From contig CAWATG010000005.1 in the NCBI GenBank assembly GCA_963785035.1, positions 248,001 through 312,000 of the forward strand: a DNA stretch of 64,000 nt, given 5' to 3'. The notes under the pieces were generated by a model that did not search any database, was not told the origin of the DNA, and saw only the letters and a list, made by a program, of their open reading frames with translations. The DNA is from CAWATG01 sp963785035. GTDB lineage: Bacteria; Actinomycetota; Acidimicrobiia; IMCC26256; CAWATG01. Position 1 is the first letter of the stretch. Each line of letters begins with the position of its first letter. This document shows positions 36,402-45,205 of the stretch, one piece after another. The translations under genes and the position numbers were made by a program.

Positions 36402-37020
36402 GACAGGCTCGATACGAACGGAGAATCCGCCGGTGGCAACGGTTCGGGCGTTCAAGGAATGGGCCGCGATCGTGCATGCGTTGCTGTCCGGAGAACAGAT
36501 CGTCGACATCCGCAAGGGAGGCTTGCGCGAGGACGGCAGACACTTCGACATCCAGGCCGATCGGTTGTGGCTCTACCCCACAGCCGAACACCAACGCCCC
36601 GAACTCCTCAAGGCCGCCTACCGCCATTGGACCGATCTCGCGCCCGGATCGGTCGTTGGTCAACCGATCACGATCGCCGGCTGGGCCGACATCGTCGGAA
36701 CCGCGACGATCACCGAGCCCGAAGAACTCGCTGCCATCGACTCCAAGTTGATATGGGCGCTCGACTACGCATCCACGCGGCTCAAATGGAAACGTCGCGA
36801 TCCACTCCGGGTACTCGCCTTGCGCGTGCATCGCCTCGCCGACCCCATTACCGTCCGATGGGACGACCGATATGGAGGCTGCACGTCATGGGTCTCCTTG
36901 GACGGGCTCCCCGAGGATCCCACGACCGTCGCAAGCCAACCGGCGCTGTCCGACATCGCGTTCGCCACCAAGCTCGCCGGAGTTGCATCGTCGCTTCCCG
37001 GCGGACTGACCATGCGCTGA
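36400..37020 (+). CDS. DUF1802 family protein
   Basis: About 206 residues from ATG 36400 (or GTG near 36433). It has FKEWAAIVHALLSGEQIVDI followed by RKGGLREDGRHFDIQADRLW, the pattern of DUF1802 proteins, a broadly distributed cytosolic family of unknown role. WLYPTAEHQRPELLKAAY and RLKWKRRDPLRVLALRVHRL are also typical. No signal or membrane segment is seen. The start shares CATG with the oppositely directed hydrolase gene, so the two probably use overlapping promoters or leaderless transcripts. Confidence 0.78.
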   Translation: MTGSIRTENPPVATVRAFKEWAAIVHALLSGEQIVDIRKGGLREDGRHFDIQADRLWLYPTAEHQRPELLKAAYRHWTDLAPGSVVGQPITIAGWADIVGTATITEPEELAAIDSKLIWALDYASTRLKWKRRDPLRVLALRVHRLADPITVRWDDRYGGCTSWVSLDGLPEDPTTVASQPALSDIAFATKLAGVASSLPGGLTMR

Positions 37021-37369
37021 ACCCGGCCAACACAATGTCGCCCAACACAATGTCGCCCAACGCGGTGTGGGACGCCCCGAAGAGCGCCCCACGCCGGTAC
37101 CGCGGTGTTGCTGTTTGTGTCGTTTCGTTCTCAACAATGAGCTGTCTTTTCACCGCCCGTGACCTGCGGGAGGGACGAGTTCCCGATCGGGCAGTGACGG
37201 TGCGGCGGTGGATCTCCGCCAGACAATCCCAGCTCGCGGACCTAGCGGCCGCGCACCTCCAGCGTCCCACACTGTTTCTGCATCCGGTGGACCACCTCCT
37301 TCCTCTGGTGCTTCCTTTTTACCAGATTTCGAGGGGCCCCCGGCAAGTTTTAGCCGGGCGTTTTCAGTC
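37021..37369. other. Intergenic region with a hairpin and a short SD-led ORF
   Basis: No gene is firmly supported. It holds a direct repeat (AACACAATGTCGCCC twice at ~37029-37060). On the minus strand a strong AAGGAGGT sits ten bases before ATG 37283 and a 13-residue frame, MQKQCGTLEVRGR, ending at 37242; it could be a leader or micro-protein. A hairpin CCCGGC/GCCGGG with an 8-base loop, then CGTTTTC, lies at 37339-37364 and could terminate plus-strand transcription. Confidence 0.4.
37339..37364 (+). terminator. Candidate intrinsic terminator
   Basis: Six-base inverted repeat CCCGGC (37339-37344) and GCCGGG (37353-37358), loop AAGTTTTA, then CGTTTT. It would end plus-strand transcription from the DUF1802 side before it meets the convergent gene at 37370. 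The stem is short. Confidence 0.45.
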
Positions 37370-37840
37370 CTACTCCCCGAGCTCAACCGCCGGTCCGATA
37401 GCGCCGATCGCGCGAAGGTAACGAAGCTGAATCTCGATGACGGAATGCACCTGAATCGGAAGATATTCGATGCCCATGCCGGCGCAGCGTTCCATCACAT
37501 AGTCGACAAGTGCGACTTCATCCACGACGAGCGCGCCGTGCACTCCGCCCTCTTCGCCCGGTAAGCGGTCGGAGGGGACCGATGCGCTCGCTGCCACGCC
37601 ATGCTGGTCGAAGAAGTCCATCTCGAACTCGAGGATGCGACGCACATCGGCGGCATCAAGGGTCGAAGCGACCATGTCGGGTAACTCGTCGACCACCCGT
37701 TCATACGCTTCCACCGCGTCGAAGACCGGAGCAAACGGATCTGCCGCGAGACGAAGCGATTCACGGCGCACAATCGCCATGGCAACGGCAACGACGGACG
37801 CCACGGCCACCACCGCAACGATGACGACGACCGGGCTCAC
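37370..37840 (-). CDS. Hypothetical protein with N-terminal membrane anchor
   Basis: 156 residues. A single hydrophobic segment at the start (VVVIVAVVAVASVVAVAMAI) is followed by a soluble acidic region with DAVEAYERVVDELPDMV and ILEFEMDFFDQHGV, then VDEVALVDYVMERCAGMGIE. I do not recognise a domain. The composition (helical, acidic) and codon pattern support a real gene. It lies downstream of the acyl-CoA dehydrogenase gene on the same strand, 70 bases away, and could be co-transcribed. Confidence 0.65.
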   Translation of the reverse strand: MSPVVVIVAVVAVASVVAVAMAIVRRESLRLAADPFAPVFDAVEAYERVVDELPDMVASTLDAADVRRILEFEMDFFDQHGVAASASVPSDRLPGEEGGVHGALVVDEVALVDYVMERCAGMGIEYLPIQVHSVIEIQLRYLRAIGAIGPAVELGE

Positions 37841-37911
37841 CTGCCGCAGCGGTCAGGGTCGAACCCGGCAAACCGGCGATACCGGCGACGGGGAACCAAG
37901 CGACGCGAAAC

Positions 37912-39043
37912 CTAGATACCGATGCGCTGAGCGAGGAGCTCGCGATGGTAGGTGGCGTCACCGAGCAGGATCTCACTGCTCTTGGCACGCTTGAAGTACA
38001 GGTGCGCGTCGTGCTCCCACGTGAAGCCGATTCCACCATGGATCTGGATGTTCTCGGCCGCCGAATGGAAATAGGCGTCGGAGCAGTAGGCCTTGGTCAG
38101 TGACGCGACGACGGGCAGCTCGTCATTGTCCTCCGCCGCCGCCCAGCTCGCGTAATAGGCGGCAGATTTCGAAGACTCGACTTCGAGCAGCATGTCGGCG
38201 CACTTGTGCTTGATGGCCTGAAAGGATCCGATCGGGCGGCCGAACTGCACACGGTCTTTGGCGTATTGCACGGCCTGCTCGAGCACGAACTGGGCACCAC
38301 CGACCATCTCGTTCGACAGCAGCACACCAGCTTGATCGAGGGTCTTGGACCACGCTGCCCAGCCGGCACCCGGCGTGTTCAACGCAGTCGCCTTGACACC
38401 GGCGAACTCGAGGCGTGCCTGCTTGCGCGTCTGGTCCATGGTGGACAAAGCCGTGCGTGTGAGACCTGCAGCATCACCGTTGACCACGAAGAAGCCCACG
38501 CCGTCCTGGTCGGAGGTGCCTTCGAGGCGAGCGACAACGAGGATGGTGTCGGCGATGTTCCCATCGAGGACGAACATCTTGTGCCCATCGAGGACAAAAC
38601 CATCCCCGTCGGGACGTGCGACAAGCGTGATGCCGGGCGCGTCCCACCGGCCGTTGTCCTCGGTGAACGCGCACAGCGGCGATGCGCTCACCTGCCGCAA
38701 TGCCAGGGAGCAACTCGGCCTTGGCAGCATCAGAACCGGCGTTGAGGATCAGGTTGGCAGCAAGACCGACGGTCGAGAAATACGGCGCGCACAGCAGCAC
38801 GCGGCCCATCTCCTCGAAGACGATTCCCAGCTCCACGAAGCTGAAGCCCTGGCCACCGTATTGCTCAGGAATGTGAAGACTCTGCAATCCGAGTTCGCCG
38901 GCCATCTGCTTCCAGACGGCTTCGTCGTACCCGGCGGTCGTCTCCATGAGACGACGAACCTCGGTCGAGGGCGACTTGGCCTCGAGGAACTTGCGCACCG
39001 TGTCGCGGAAAGCCTCTTGGTCTTCGGAGAAGGCGAAGTTCAT
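37912..39043 (-). CDS. Acyl-CoA dehydrogenase family protein (one frameshift)
   Basis: Starts at ATG 39043, MNFAFSEDQEAFRDTVRKFL, the usual N-terminal helix. It includes PEQYGGQGFSFVELGIVFEE. Near 38670 one extra base shifts the frame; it resumes as FTEDNGRWDAPGITL and GDGFVLDGHKMFVLDG, the beta domain. The C-terminal helices have DRVQFGRPIGSFQAIKHKCA (FAD binding) and IQIHGGIGFTWEHDAHLYFK. Joined length is ~377, normal for the family. It oxidises an acyl-CoA; the chain type is not clear, and actinobacteria have many paralogs. The shift lies at GAACGCGCAC and probably is a sequencing error. Confidence 0.83.
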
Positions 39044-39215
39044 GGCGTCCTCACTCGATGATGGCCCTGGAGGACAAGCCTGGACGGCGGGCAATACCCA
39101 CCGGCTCTCCCCCCAATGGCGAGCAGGCCCTGGACCTTACCGGACCGAGACAGCCGATTCCACCTGGTCCGAGGGAGTCCCCACTTCGCGGGCCAGCGAA
39201 TGCAATCCTCATTGT

Positions 39216-40408
39216 GTGAAGTGGGCATTGCGCGTTCGTGTCGCCGTTGCGGCGGTCCTCCTCGTCTTGGGCGGGATCGCAGCCGTGCTGACCGGAATTG
39301 GCCAATGGGCCGATAGCAACGTGCTGTCGACCAACGGCTTTACGTCCAACGCAAGCGCGACGTTGGAACGCCAGCCTGTTCAGGACGCCATTGCACGTTC
39401 CATCACCGGCCAGCTCGAGGTCGACAGCTGGGCGGCGCCTGAAACTCGCAGAGCCCTTCGTCCGTTCGATTGTCGAGAGCATCGTGACCAGTGATGCGTT
39501 CCACGAGGTCTTCAGCAGCGCCGTCTCCACAACCCATCGCGTCTTCGTGACGCGTAGCGCCGAAGCGGTCGTCCTGAATCTGACCTCCACCATCGACGAC
39601 ATCAGGGTCGTGCTCCAGGAGGTCTCCCCCGGGCTCGCAGAAGACCTCCCCAAGGGCAAGGACCTGCGCATCACCCTCGCGAAGCGCACGCAACTCCCGT
39701 TGATCTGGGACTGGGTCCACACTGCCAATCGGATCATCGACTCCCTGTACCTCGTGGCAATCGCCCTCATTGGCTTGGGACTCCTGATAGCGCCATTCCG
39801 CTGGCGCTCACTCGCCTTGCTCGGCTGGTCGACCGCAGCCGCCGGCATCGTTTGCATGCTCGCACTCACGGTCACACGCCAGGTCCTCCTCAACCGCGTT
39901 CCCGATCCCGTATACCGATCAGGTGCCGGATCCGCCTGGAATGCGATGTCACGTGAGCTTTTCGTCCTTACGATCGTGCTGTGCGCCGTTGGGGCCGCCA
40001 CAGCGGTCCTGGCGCGCTGGACCGACAACAACGGCGGTACCGCTGTCTACCCCGTAGCCGCAAGGCGCGCTCTGCACAGCGCGCGCGACGGTTGCTGCCG
40101 AGGGTGTCGGGATCGGCGAAGCCGAACCTCTGGTCCCAGCGCTGACCGGTTTGGCATCTGCGGCTCTGCGCTGGCGCTTGCCCGCACCAGAACGAAATGT
40201 TCGCTCGGCGCACTGGTGGCGCGCATTCGGGCTCGGCACGGCTGGAGCACTCGTTCTCGGCAACTCGGGCTTCGTGCTTTCGGCGATCATGAACATAGCG
40301 GCGATCATCGCCTTGTACTTGGCTGCCACCGAAGGCATCGCCTCGTACCGTGCGCCACGCTTACCGACGCCCGCTCATCCAAGCGTCAGGACCGACACGC
40401 CTCGTTGA
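39216..40408 (+). CDS. Integral membrane protein of unknown function (two frameshifts)
   Basis: Begins at GTG 39216 with VAVAAVLLVLGGIAAVLTGI, a first membrane segment, then an extracytoplasmic region (SNVLSTNGFTSNASATLERQ ... FVRSIVESIVTSDAFHEVFS) and further membrane helices (LYLVAIALIGLGLLIAPF, LLGWSTAAAGIVCMLAL, and LVLGNSGFVLSAIMNIAAII near the end). Frame changes near 39440 and in a GCGCGCG run near 40085 interrupt it. Joined length is ~396. The final TGA (40406-40408) lies in the arm of a palindrome shared with the convergent GNAT gene, and its last codons lie in a 27-bp direct repeat found again at 43003. Function unknown. Confidence 0.7.
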
Positions 40409-40422
40409 GCGCCGCTCTCGCG
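40396..40422 (+). repeat. 27-bp direct repeat, left copy
   Basis: CACGCCTCGTTGAGCGCCGC followed by TCTCGCG is identical here and at 43003-43029, in the same orientation, 2607 bp apart. The pair brackets one module unit (partial EEP, anchored protein, ACP, GNAT). This copy overlaps the 3' end of the plus-strand membrane protein gene and most of the hairpin that ends the GNAT gene. Confidence 0.9.
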
Positions 40423-40429
40423 CTCAACG
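40403..40429. terminator. Bidirectional hairpin holding both convergent stop codons
   Basis: CGTTGAGCG (40403-40411) and CGCTCAACG (40421-40429) form a perfect 9-bp stem with a 9-base loop. The TGA of the plus-strand membrane protein gene is in the left arm and the TGA of the minus-strand GNAT gene is in the right arm. It probably acts as a shared terminator or 3'-end stabiliser. Confidence 0.7.
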
Positions 40430-40996
40430 CTGGTGATCGAGGGGAAGCTGCCGCCCAAGACGCCGAGCAATATCGGGCCAATTATCCCGATGCAATGCCG
40501 CTATATAGACATGCCAATACTCGCCATCGAAATACTCACGGTCACGCAAACAACCCTCAAGCTCAAAGAATTTTCCGAGACCACTCGAATACTCCGCGAA
40601 ATTGAACTCTTCCGCTTCGACATAAATCTTTCGAAAGTCCCAACACCGAAACAGGTACTCGACAAACACGGCGACCGATTCAAGCACCCAGCCGGTCTTC
40701 TCGAACTCCGGCACAATCACCACAGCGAGATACACAATCTGATTGCGATGATCCGCGTTATACGCCGTCACCGTCCCAATGGCCATATGGTCACTTGCCC
40801 GCTCCACAACAAACTGGGCCAGGACATTCTGCCACAACAAATGAGGGAACTGCTCAGGCGCGGGCGTCGTCCCCCGCAACCTCCAACGCATAATCATCCG
40901 GGGATCAACAGCAATCCTGTACAAGAAGTCGTGATCCCCAGCCATCAATGGGCGTAACGACACCCACCGACCCGCCATCCGCGCGACCGTATCCAC
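40424..40996 (-). CDS. GNAT-family N-acyltransferase (module array II)
   Basis: About 190 residues from GTG 40996 (VDTVARMAGRWVSLRPLMAG); this start is chosen by alignment with the array I copy, while the frame is open further upstream into the ACP gene. It shows the same blocks: AIGTVTAYNADHRNQIVYLA, VVIVPEFEKTGWVLESVAVF, FRKIYVEAEEFNFAEYSSGL. It follows an intact acyl carrier protein gene with 43 bases between, a pairing known for MbtL/MbtK-type acyl transfer from ACP to an amine. Thus it probably uses an acyl-ACP donor. The acceptor could be one of the exported proteins of the module or a small molecule; nothing in the sequence decides this. Confidence 0.82.
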   Translation of the reverse strand: MDTVARMAGRWVSLRPLMAGDHDFLYRIAVDPRMIMRWRLRGTTPAPEQFPHLLWQNVLAQFVVERASDHMAIGTVTAYNADHRNQIVYLAVVIVPEFEKTGWVLESVAVFVEYLFRCWDFRKIYVEAEEFNFAEYSSGLGKFFELEGCLRDREYFDGEYWHVYIAALHRDNWPDIARRLGRQLPLDHQR

Positions 40997-41039
40997 CGTC
41001 CGCGGCGCCGGAACATGCAAACCCAAACCAACCGCACTA

Positions 41040-41309
41040 TCACTCACCCGAAACGCTCCGCCGACGCAACACGCCACCCGTCCGACCACAAAACTGATCA
41101 AACAAATCACCAAACGTCACAACATGACGCACCGCGTCCTCAGGAATCTCAGCCCCGAACTCCTCCATCAACACACAGATCTCCAACATGTGAATCGAAT
41201 CCAAACCCACATCCGCCAACGCCAGCTCAGGGACACAATCACCAAGGTCCAACCGCAACTCGGCAGCTACGACACTCATAAAATCGGAGAATCCGACACC
41301 TTCACCCAC
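41040..41309 (-). CDS. Acyl carrier protein (complete copy of the module)
   Basis: 89 residues, GTG start. It is helical with the carrier-protein core LADVGLDSIHMLEICVLMEE, in which Ser of the DSI motif would carry phosphopantetheine, and the acidic helix II typical of ACPs. After EFGAEIPEDAVRHVVTFGDL comes the last helix. Compared with fatty-acid ACPs it lacks the strict DSLD. It is the only complete ACP of the three in the two arrays. It starts ten bases after the anchored-protein gene and precedes the GNAT gene; its product is likely the dedicated acyl donor for that enzyme. Which ligase or synthase loads it is not visible here. Confidence 0.85.
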   Translation of the reverse strand: MGEGVGFSDFMSVVAAELRLDLGDCVPELALADVGLDSIHMLEICVLMEEFGAEIPEDAVRHVVTFGDLFDQFCGRTGGVLRRRSVSGE

Positions 41310-41318
41310 GCCACACCC

Positions 41319-42440
41319 CTACCGAACACAAATCGACACACGCAACCACGGATGCGTATCACCAACCGCAGTAATCACGACTTGGTTGTCCCCGCTTTCA
41401 CCGTCGTAGGCCGAAATACGTGTAACCCGCTCACCACGAAACGTGCTCTCAGTAACCGTGGGAGGTGTGAACCACCTTTCCGGTCGTCCCGTCCGAGGAT
41501 CTCTGAAACTGCCCAGAGTCTTCGTATCGATCTGCTTGAAATACGAGTCCAGGACCGTGTCACGATCGCCAACCACCCGCCCAACAAAAACCCGGTCCGC
41601 CGAGACATAACCACAGTCGGCCCCCTCCATCGCCCACTCCACAACCTCGGTACCTCGTTCAACCCTGATGACCTTGGAGGGTTGGATGTCGCCAAAAAAT
41701 CGTTGGCCTGGCAGCGGAGCACTCCCCACCTTCGGTCGGCCAGGCGCACGCGCAACCCACGACCGAGGAATATCCCGACGCCACCCCTCCGGCACAGGCG
41801 GAGGCGGTGGGTAACGATCGCCGTAAACTGGTGTCTGACCACTGCCCACCACGAGCGTCGCCGCATTCAGACCTCTAAAGCCCGGCGACCTTCTATAGCC
41901 CGACATCGACCGCCTCACCGACAGGCGAAAAGACTGAGGCGAACGGCCTGGCTTAGACGGCAGGGGTGGATTCTTCAGCTCCCCGGTCGCGTCACACGAC
42001 AAAAGAGTCGGCTTCCAACCATCAGGCCCCTCGCCATCCAACGAAACTTCAACCGTGCGTGGATCTCTAGGGTCTTTGAGCGGTTTCGGCGTGACATACC
42101 CAACTTCACATTTCACAGCCGTTGAAAAACCTGCTGCGCGCGCTTGGCTCAAATACCGGTCCATCACCACCACCGGATTACCCGTAAGCACCAAATGAGC
42201 TACCCAACCATTCCAGCCACCCGACCTCTCCCCGGGAAACACCGTCCCGGCAAGCTCAGTGCCCTCCGCCACCGTAAATCCATCACCCAGCGCAACGACC
42301 AGTGCCGCATCGTCAGCACCCCCCGACGGGTACCACCTAACGGCTGCTACCACAACCAACAACGACACAACTAACAAACACACCAAGACCATGACCCACG
42401 ACCGACGACCACCAGGAAAGACCTTCAACACACCCACCAT
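41319..42440 (-). CDS. Membrane-anchored exported protein of the module (copy C)
   Basis: 373 residues. A basic start and one membrane segment (VMVLVCLLVVSLLVVVAAV) precede the exported domain. The family blocks are present: VALGDGFTVAEGTELAGTVF, NGWVAHLVLTGNPVVVMDRY, EGWRRDIPRSWVARAPGRPK, GQRFF, VGRVVGDRDTVLDSYF, FRGERVTRISA and HPWLRVSICVR at the end. It is closest to copy D (43038-44155), while copies A and B pair with each other, so duplication happened within each array. It directly precedes the intact ACP gene. Function unknown; anchored on the outer face. Confidence 0.78.
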   Translation of the reverse strand: MVGVLKVFPGGRRSWVMVLVCLLVVSLLVVVAAVRWYPSGGADDAALVVALGDGFTVAEGTELAGTVFPGERSGGWNGWVAHLVLTGNPVVVMDRYLSQARAAGFSTAVKCEVGYVTPKPLKDPRDPRTVEVSLDGEGPDGWKPTLLSCDATGELKNPPLPSKPGRSPQSFRLSVRRSMSGYRRSPGFRGLNAATLVVGSGQTPVYGDRYPPPPPVPEGWRRDIPRSWVARAPGRPKVGSAPLPGQRFFGDIQPSKVIRVERGTEVVEWAMEGADCGYVSADRVFVGRVVGDRDTVLDSYFKQIDTKTLGSFRDPRTGRPERWFTPPTVTESTFRGERVTRISAYDGESGDNQVVITAVGDTHPWLRVSICVR

Positions 42441-42495
42441 CCCGCAGCGCTACTCACCGGGCGACCGTAGGAGACCCGAAGATACCCCGCAGCCG

Positions 42496-43005
42496 TCAGC
42501 AAAGATTCGCGTACCCCCAATGCATCAGATGATCCGATGTGCCTTTGGTGGGGGCTAGTGGCCCATTCCATGCGTTTACGTATTCACTCGCCCACCACGC
42601 TGTCGCACACCAATGAATTGGCGCCTTGAGAGCCGGCACATCTTGCCCAGGCAAGAACATGAAGTCGATCTTCTTTCCCCTTAAACCGCCAACAGGCAGA
42701 GGATTAGGGGCTAAGTCTCGAGCGTCGTAGGTGTATGGGCTGCTCCCTGGCGCGGTATCCGCGTAGCGCCCACAGAACTCGGGTTTGACTTCATCCCAGA
42801 CCAAATTGAAATCACCCGCGCCGTAGGCCGGGCCTTGGTTCGCATTCTTCCAATCCAGCATCTTCCGAAATTCGGTCAATTGCTGGCGGGCGTAGACATG
42901 CTCTCCTCCGTTCGGCGGGACGGTCGTGCTAGACAGATGCGTGGAGCATGCCAGGTACAACGGAGCCGGCGCGAGACCGCAGACCCATCCCGCCAAAGGC
43001 GCCAC
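42496..43005 (-). pseudogene. EEP-family secreted protein, 5'-truncated (copy C)
   Basis: 169 residues can be read from a GTG at 43005. They correspond to the C-terminal ~55% of the EEP protein: GWVCGLAPAPLYLACSTHLS, YARQQLTEFRKMLDWKNANQ, AGDFNLVW (metal-binding) and TSDHLMHWGYANLC. The signal peptide, the NVLTWNM motif and the LQEVCQPQ glutamate are missing. The break lies at the right copy of the 27-bp repeat, so this is a rearrangement endpoint. Without the N-terminal half of the EEP sandwich it should be inactive. It precedes an intact anchored-ACP-GNAT set, which it may still translationally support. Confidence 0.75.
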
Positions 43006-43029
43006 GCCTCGTTGAGCGCCGCTCTCGCG
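43003..43029 (+). repeat. 27-bp direct repeat, right copy
   Basis: Identical to 40396-40422. It lies between the stop of the copy D anchored protein and the truncated EEP of copy C. The CACACCCCTA just after it is the conserved sequence that follows the stop of the anchored-protein genes, so the repeat marks the point where a former ACP-GNAT segment was lost and only the GNAT 3' hairpin edge remains. Confidence 0.85.
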
Positions 43030-43037
43030 TCACACCC

Positions 43038-44155
43038 CTACCGAAGACAAATTAATACACGCAACCATGGGTGCGTCGCACCAACCGCAGTAATCGCGAC
43101 GCTGTTGTCCCCGCCTTCAACATCGTGAGCTGAAATCTGCGTAACTCGCTCACCACGAAATGAACTTTCAGTAGCCGTTGGAGGCCGGAACCATCCTTGC
43201 CGGCACGTTCGTCTCACGAACGAAGACGTCGGGCATTTCCATCGTCGTGAGCTGCTTGAAATACGAGTGCAGGACGGTATCGCGGTCGCCAGCCACCCGC
43301 CCAACAAATTCCCAACACTGCCCTTCAGAGTTAGCGACGACCTCCAGCTCACCCGCCACAATCTCCGTACCTTTTTCAACCCTGATGACCTTGTAGGGGA
43401 AGTGGTAGCGAAGGAACGGTTGACCTGGCAGCGGAGCGCTCTTTACTCTCGGTCGGCCAGGCGCACGCGCGACCCACGATTTGGGGATGGCCCTCCGCCA
43501 CCCCTCCGGCAGGGCGGCTGGTACGCCATCGTCATATACCCGTTCGCCCACTGGTTCAACACTTGCCACCCCAAGCGTCGCCATATTCAGACTCGGAGCA
43601 CCAGGCATCGACCGCCACACCGTCATACGAAACGACTGAGACCGACGGCTCCCTTTAACCCCCAGAATAATGCTGGTGCGCTCCCCGGTCGCCTCACACA
43701 TGAAGCGCGTTGGAATCCCACCTTCAGGCATCTCCTCATCGAACGACACCTCGCCGCCGAACCCACCTAGGCGCTGGCGCGTTGGCGATACGTCGTAGAA
43801 AATCGAACATTTCACCGCCGTCGAGAAACCCGCCGTCGCGTGCTTGGTCCAAATAGCGGTTCATCACCACCACCGGATTACCAATCAGTACCAGGTGAGC
43901 AAACCAACCATTCGGCTCGGTCCCGGGAAACACAGTCCCCGCAAGCTCCGTGCCCTCCGCCACCGTGAATCCATCACCCAACGAAACGACCAACGACGCA
44001 TCATCGAATGGCACATCGTCGTCGCCCCGAAACGAAAACCACCCAACACCTGCCACCACAACCAACACCAACACCAACACCAACAAGCACACCAAAACCA
44101 TGACCCAGGACCTACGACCGCCAGAAGAGACCCTCAACGCACCCACCATCTCCAT
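43038..44155 (-). CDS. Membrane-anchored exported protein of the module (copy D, two frameshifts)
   Basis: Starts MEMVGALRVSSGGRRSW with one membrane segment (VMVLVCLLVLVLVLVVVAGV), then VSLGDGFTVAEGTELAGTVF and GWFAHLVLIGNPVVVMNRYL. A shift near 43820 breaks the frame, which resumes at KCSIFYDVSP and EGWRRAIPKSWVARAPGRPR. A second shift near 43190 leads to the C-terminus FRGERVTQISA ... HPWLRVLICLR. Joined length and block order equal copy C. It may be intact if both shifts are sequencing errors. There is no ACP or GNAT after it; they were lost at the junction near 43030. Confidence 0.65.
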
Positions 44156-44205
44156 CGCTACTCACCGGGCGACCATACGAGACCCGAGAGGATACCCAGC
44201 GACCG

Positions 44206-45192
44206 TCAACGAAGGTTGGCGTACCCCCAATGCATCAGATGATCCGATGTTGCGTCGCCAGGGGCCATTAGCCCGTGCCATACGTTCTGACGCTCCCCAT
44301 GCCACGACAAAATGCACCGATGAATTGGCGCCTTGAGGGCGGGTACATCTGGTCCAGGCACCTGGATATAGTCGAGCTTTTCTTTCGGTCCAGTACCGTA
44401 ATAAGGAGGCAAGTTCATGGCATGGTACGTGTGGTAACCAGGCCCTGGTGCGCTATCGGCATAACGCCCAAAGAACTCGGATTTGAAGTCATACCAGACC
44501 ATATTGAAATCACCCGCTCCGTAGGTCGGACCTTGGTTCGCATTCTTCCAATCCAGCAACTTCCGAAATTCCGTGACTTACTGGCGGGCGATGATGCGCT
44601 GACCGTCGACCTTTCTATTCGTTAGATGCGTCGAGCATGCAACGTACAGCGGGGTCAGTGCTTGCCCGAATACCCAACCTCTCTTGTCAGCCTCGTTCGC
44701 TTGCATTCCTTCTGGGTACCTGCCCGTGTCGAAACGACCTGAGCCGCCTTGCCAGAAGACTGCATTGCCGTGGTTGTCGCACTCCGCTGACGCGTTTTCA
44801 TTGGACCAGTATTTAGCGCCCGTATAGCCAAGTTGTTGCAGGTGACTGTTGAGGCTCTCCATCTGTGGCTGGCAGACCTCTTGCAAAGTAATCGCCGTGG
44901 GGAGCGGCGAAGAAGCCTCGACGTAGTGGATCAGGGTGTCCCATGGGTGGAACATGCTGGTGCTTTCGCACGCCGTGCCACCACGCATGTTTCAGTTGAG
45001 CACATTCGGGAGCCCAAGCGTTAATGGATTGGGTCGGCCATATTCGGACCGGCGTAGCGCGCCTTGTGACCGCGAGCCTTCACGCGGTGATGCCTCAGCC
45101 GGCTCCGTCGCCGGGAAGATCCCGATTCGCGCGAGCGCCCCAGCCAGCACGAATGCCAGGCCAATGACAAGGCCGCGTCTGATACCAATCAT
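44206..45192 (-). pseudogene. EEP-family secreted protein with two in-frame stops (copy D)
   Basis: Start ATG 45192 (MIGIRRGLVIGLAFVLAGAL signal peptide), 13 bases after the kelch-like gene. All in one frame: LGLPNVLN, TGA, NMRGGTACEST, then ITLQEVCQPQ, HGNAVFWQGG, IARQ, TAA, VTEFRKLLDWKNANQGPT, AGDFNMVW and TSDHLMHWGYANLR. The TGA (44992-44994) replaces the Trp of the NVLTWNM motif seen in copy B, and the TAA (44578-44580) replaces a Gln seen in copy C. These are substitutions, not indels, so this copy looks truly dead. Readthrough of two different stop codons is unlikely. Confidence 0.75.
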
Positions 45193-45205
45193 CTTGCTCT
45201 CCTCA

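Noticed and set aside
37030..37320. A structured RNA (SRP RNA, RNase P or 6S) in the 37 kb gap
   Set aside because: GGAAGGA-like strings are present, but no conserved core of these RNAs could be matched. The AAGGAGGT reads better as a ribosome-binding site.
40403..40429. GTTGAGC...GCTCAAC resembles integron attC core boxes
   Set aside because: The boxes are in the wrong order and too close for an attC (which runs RYYYAAC to GTTRRRY over 55 bases or more), and no integrase gene is present. A hairpin terminator explains it.
44578..44994. TGA in the EEP gene as selenocysteine or recoded Trp
   Set aside because: A second stop of another type (TAA) follows in the same frame, and other genes here use TGA as a normal stop.
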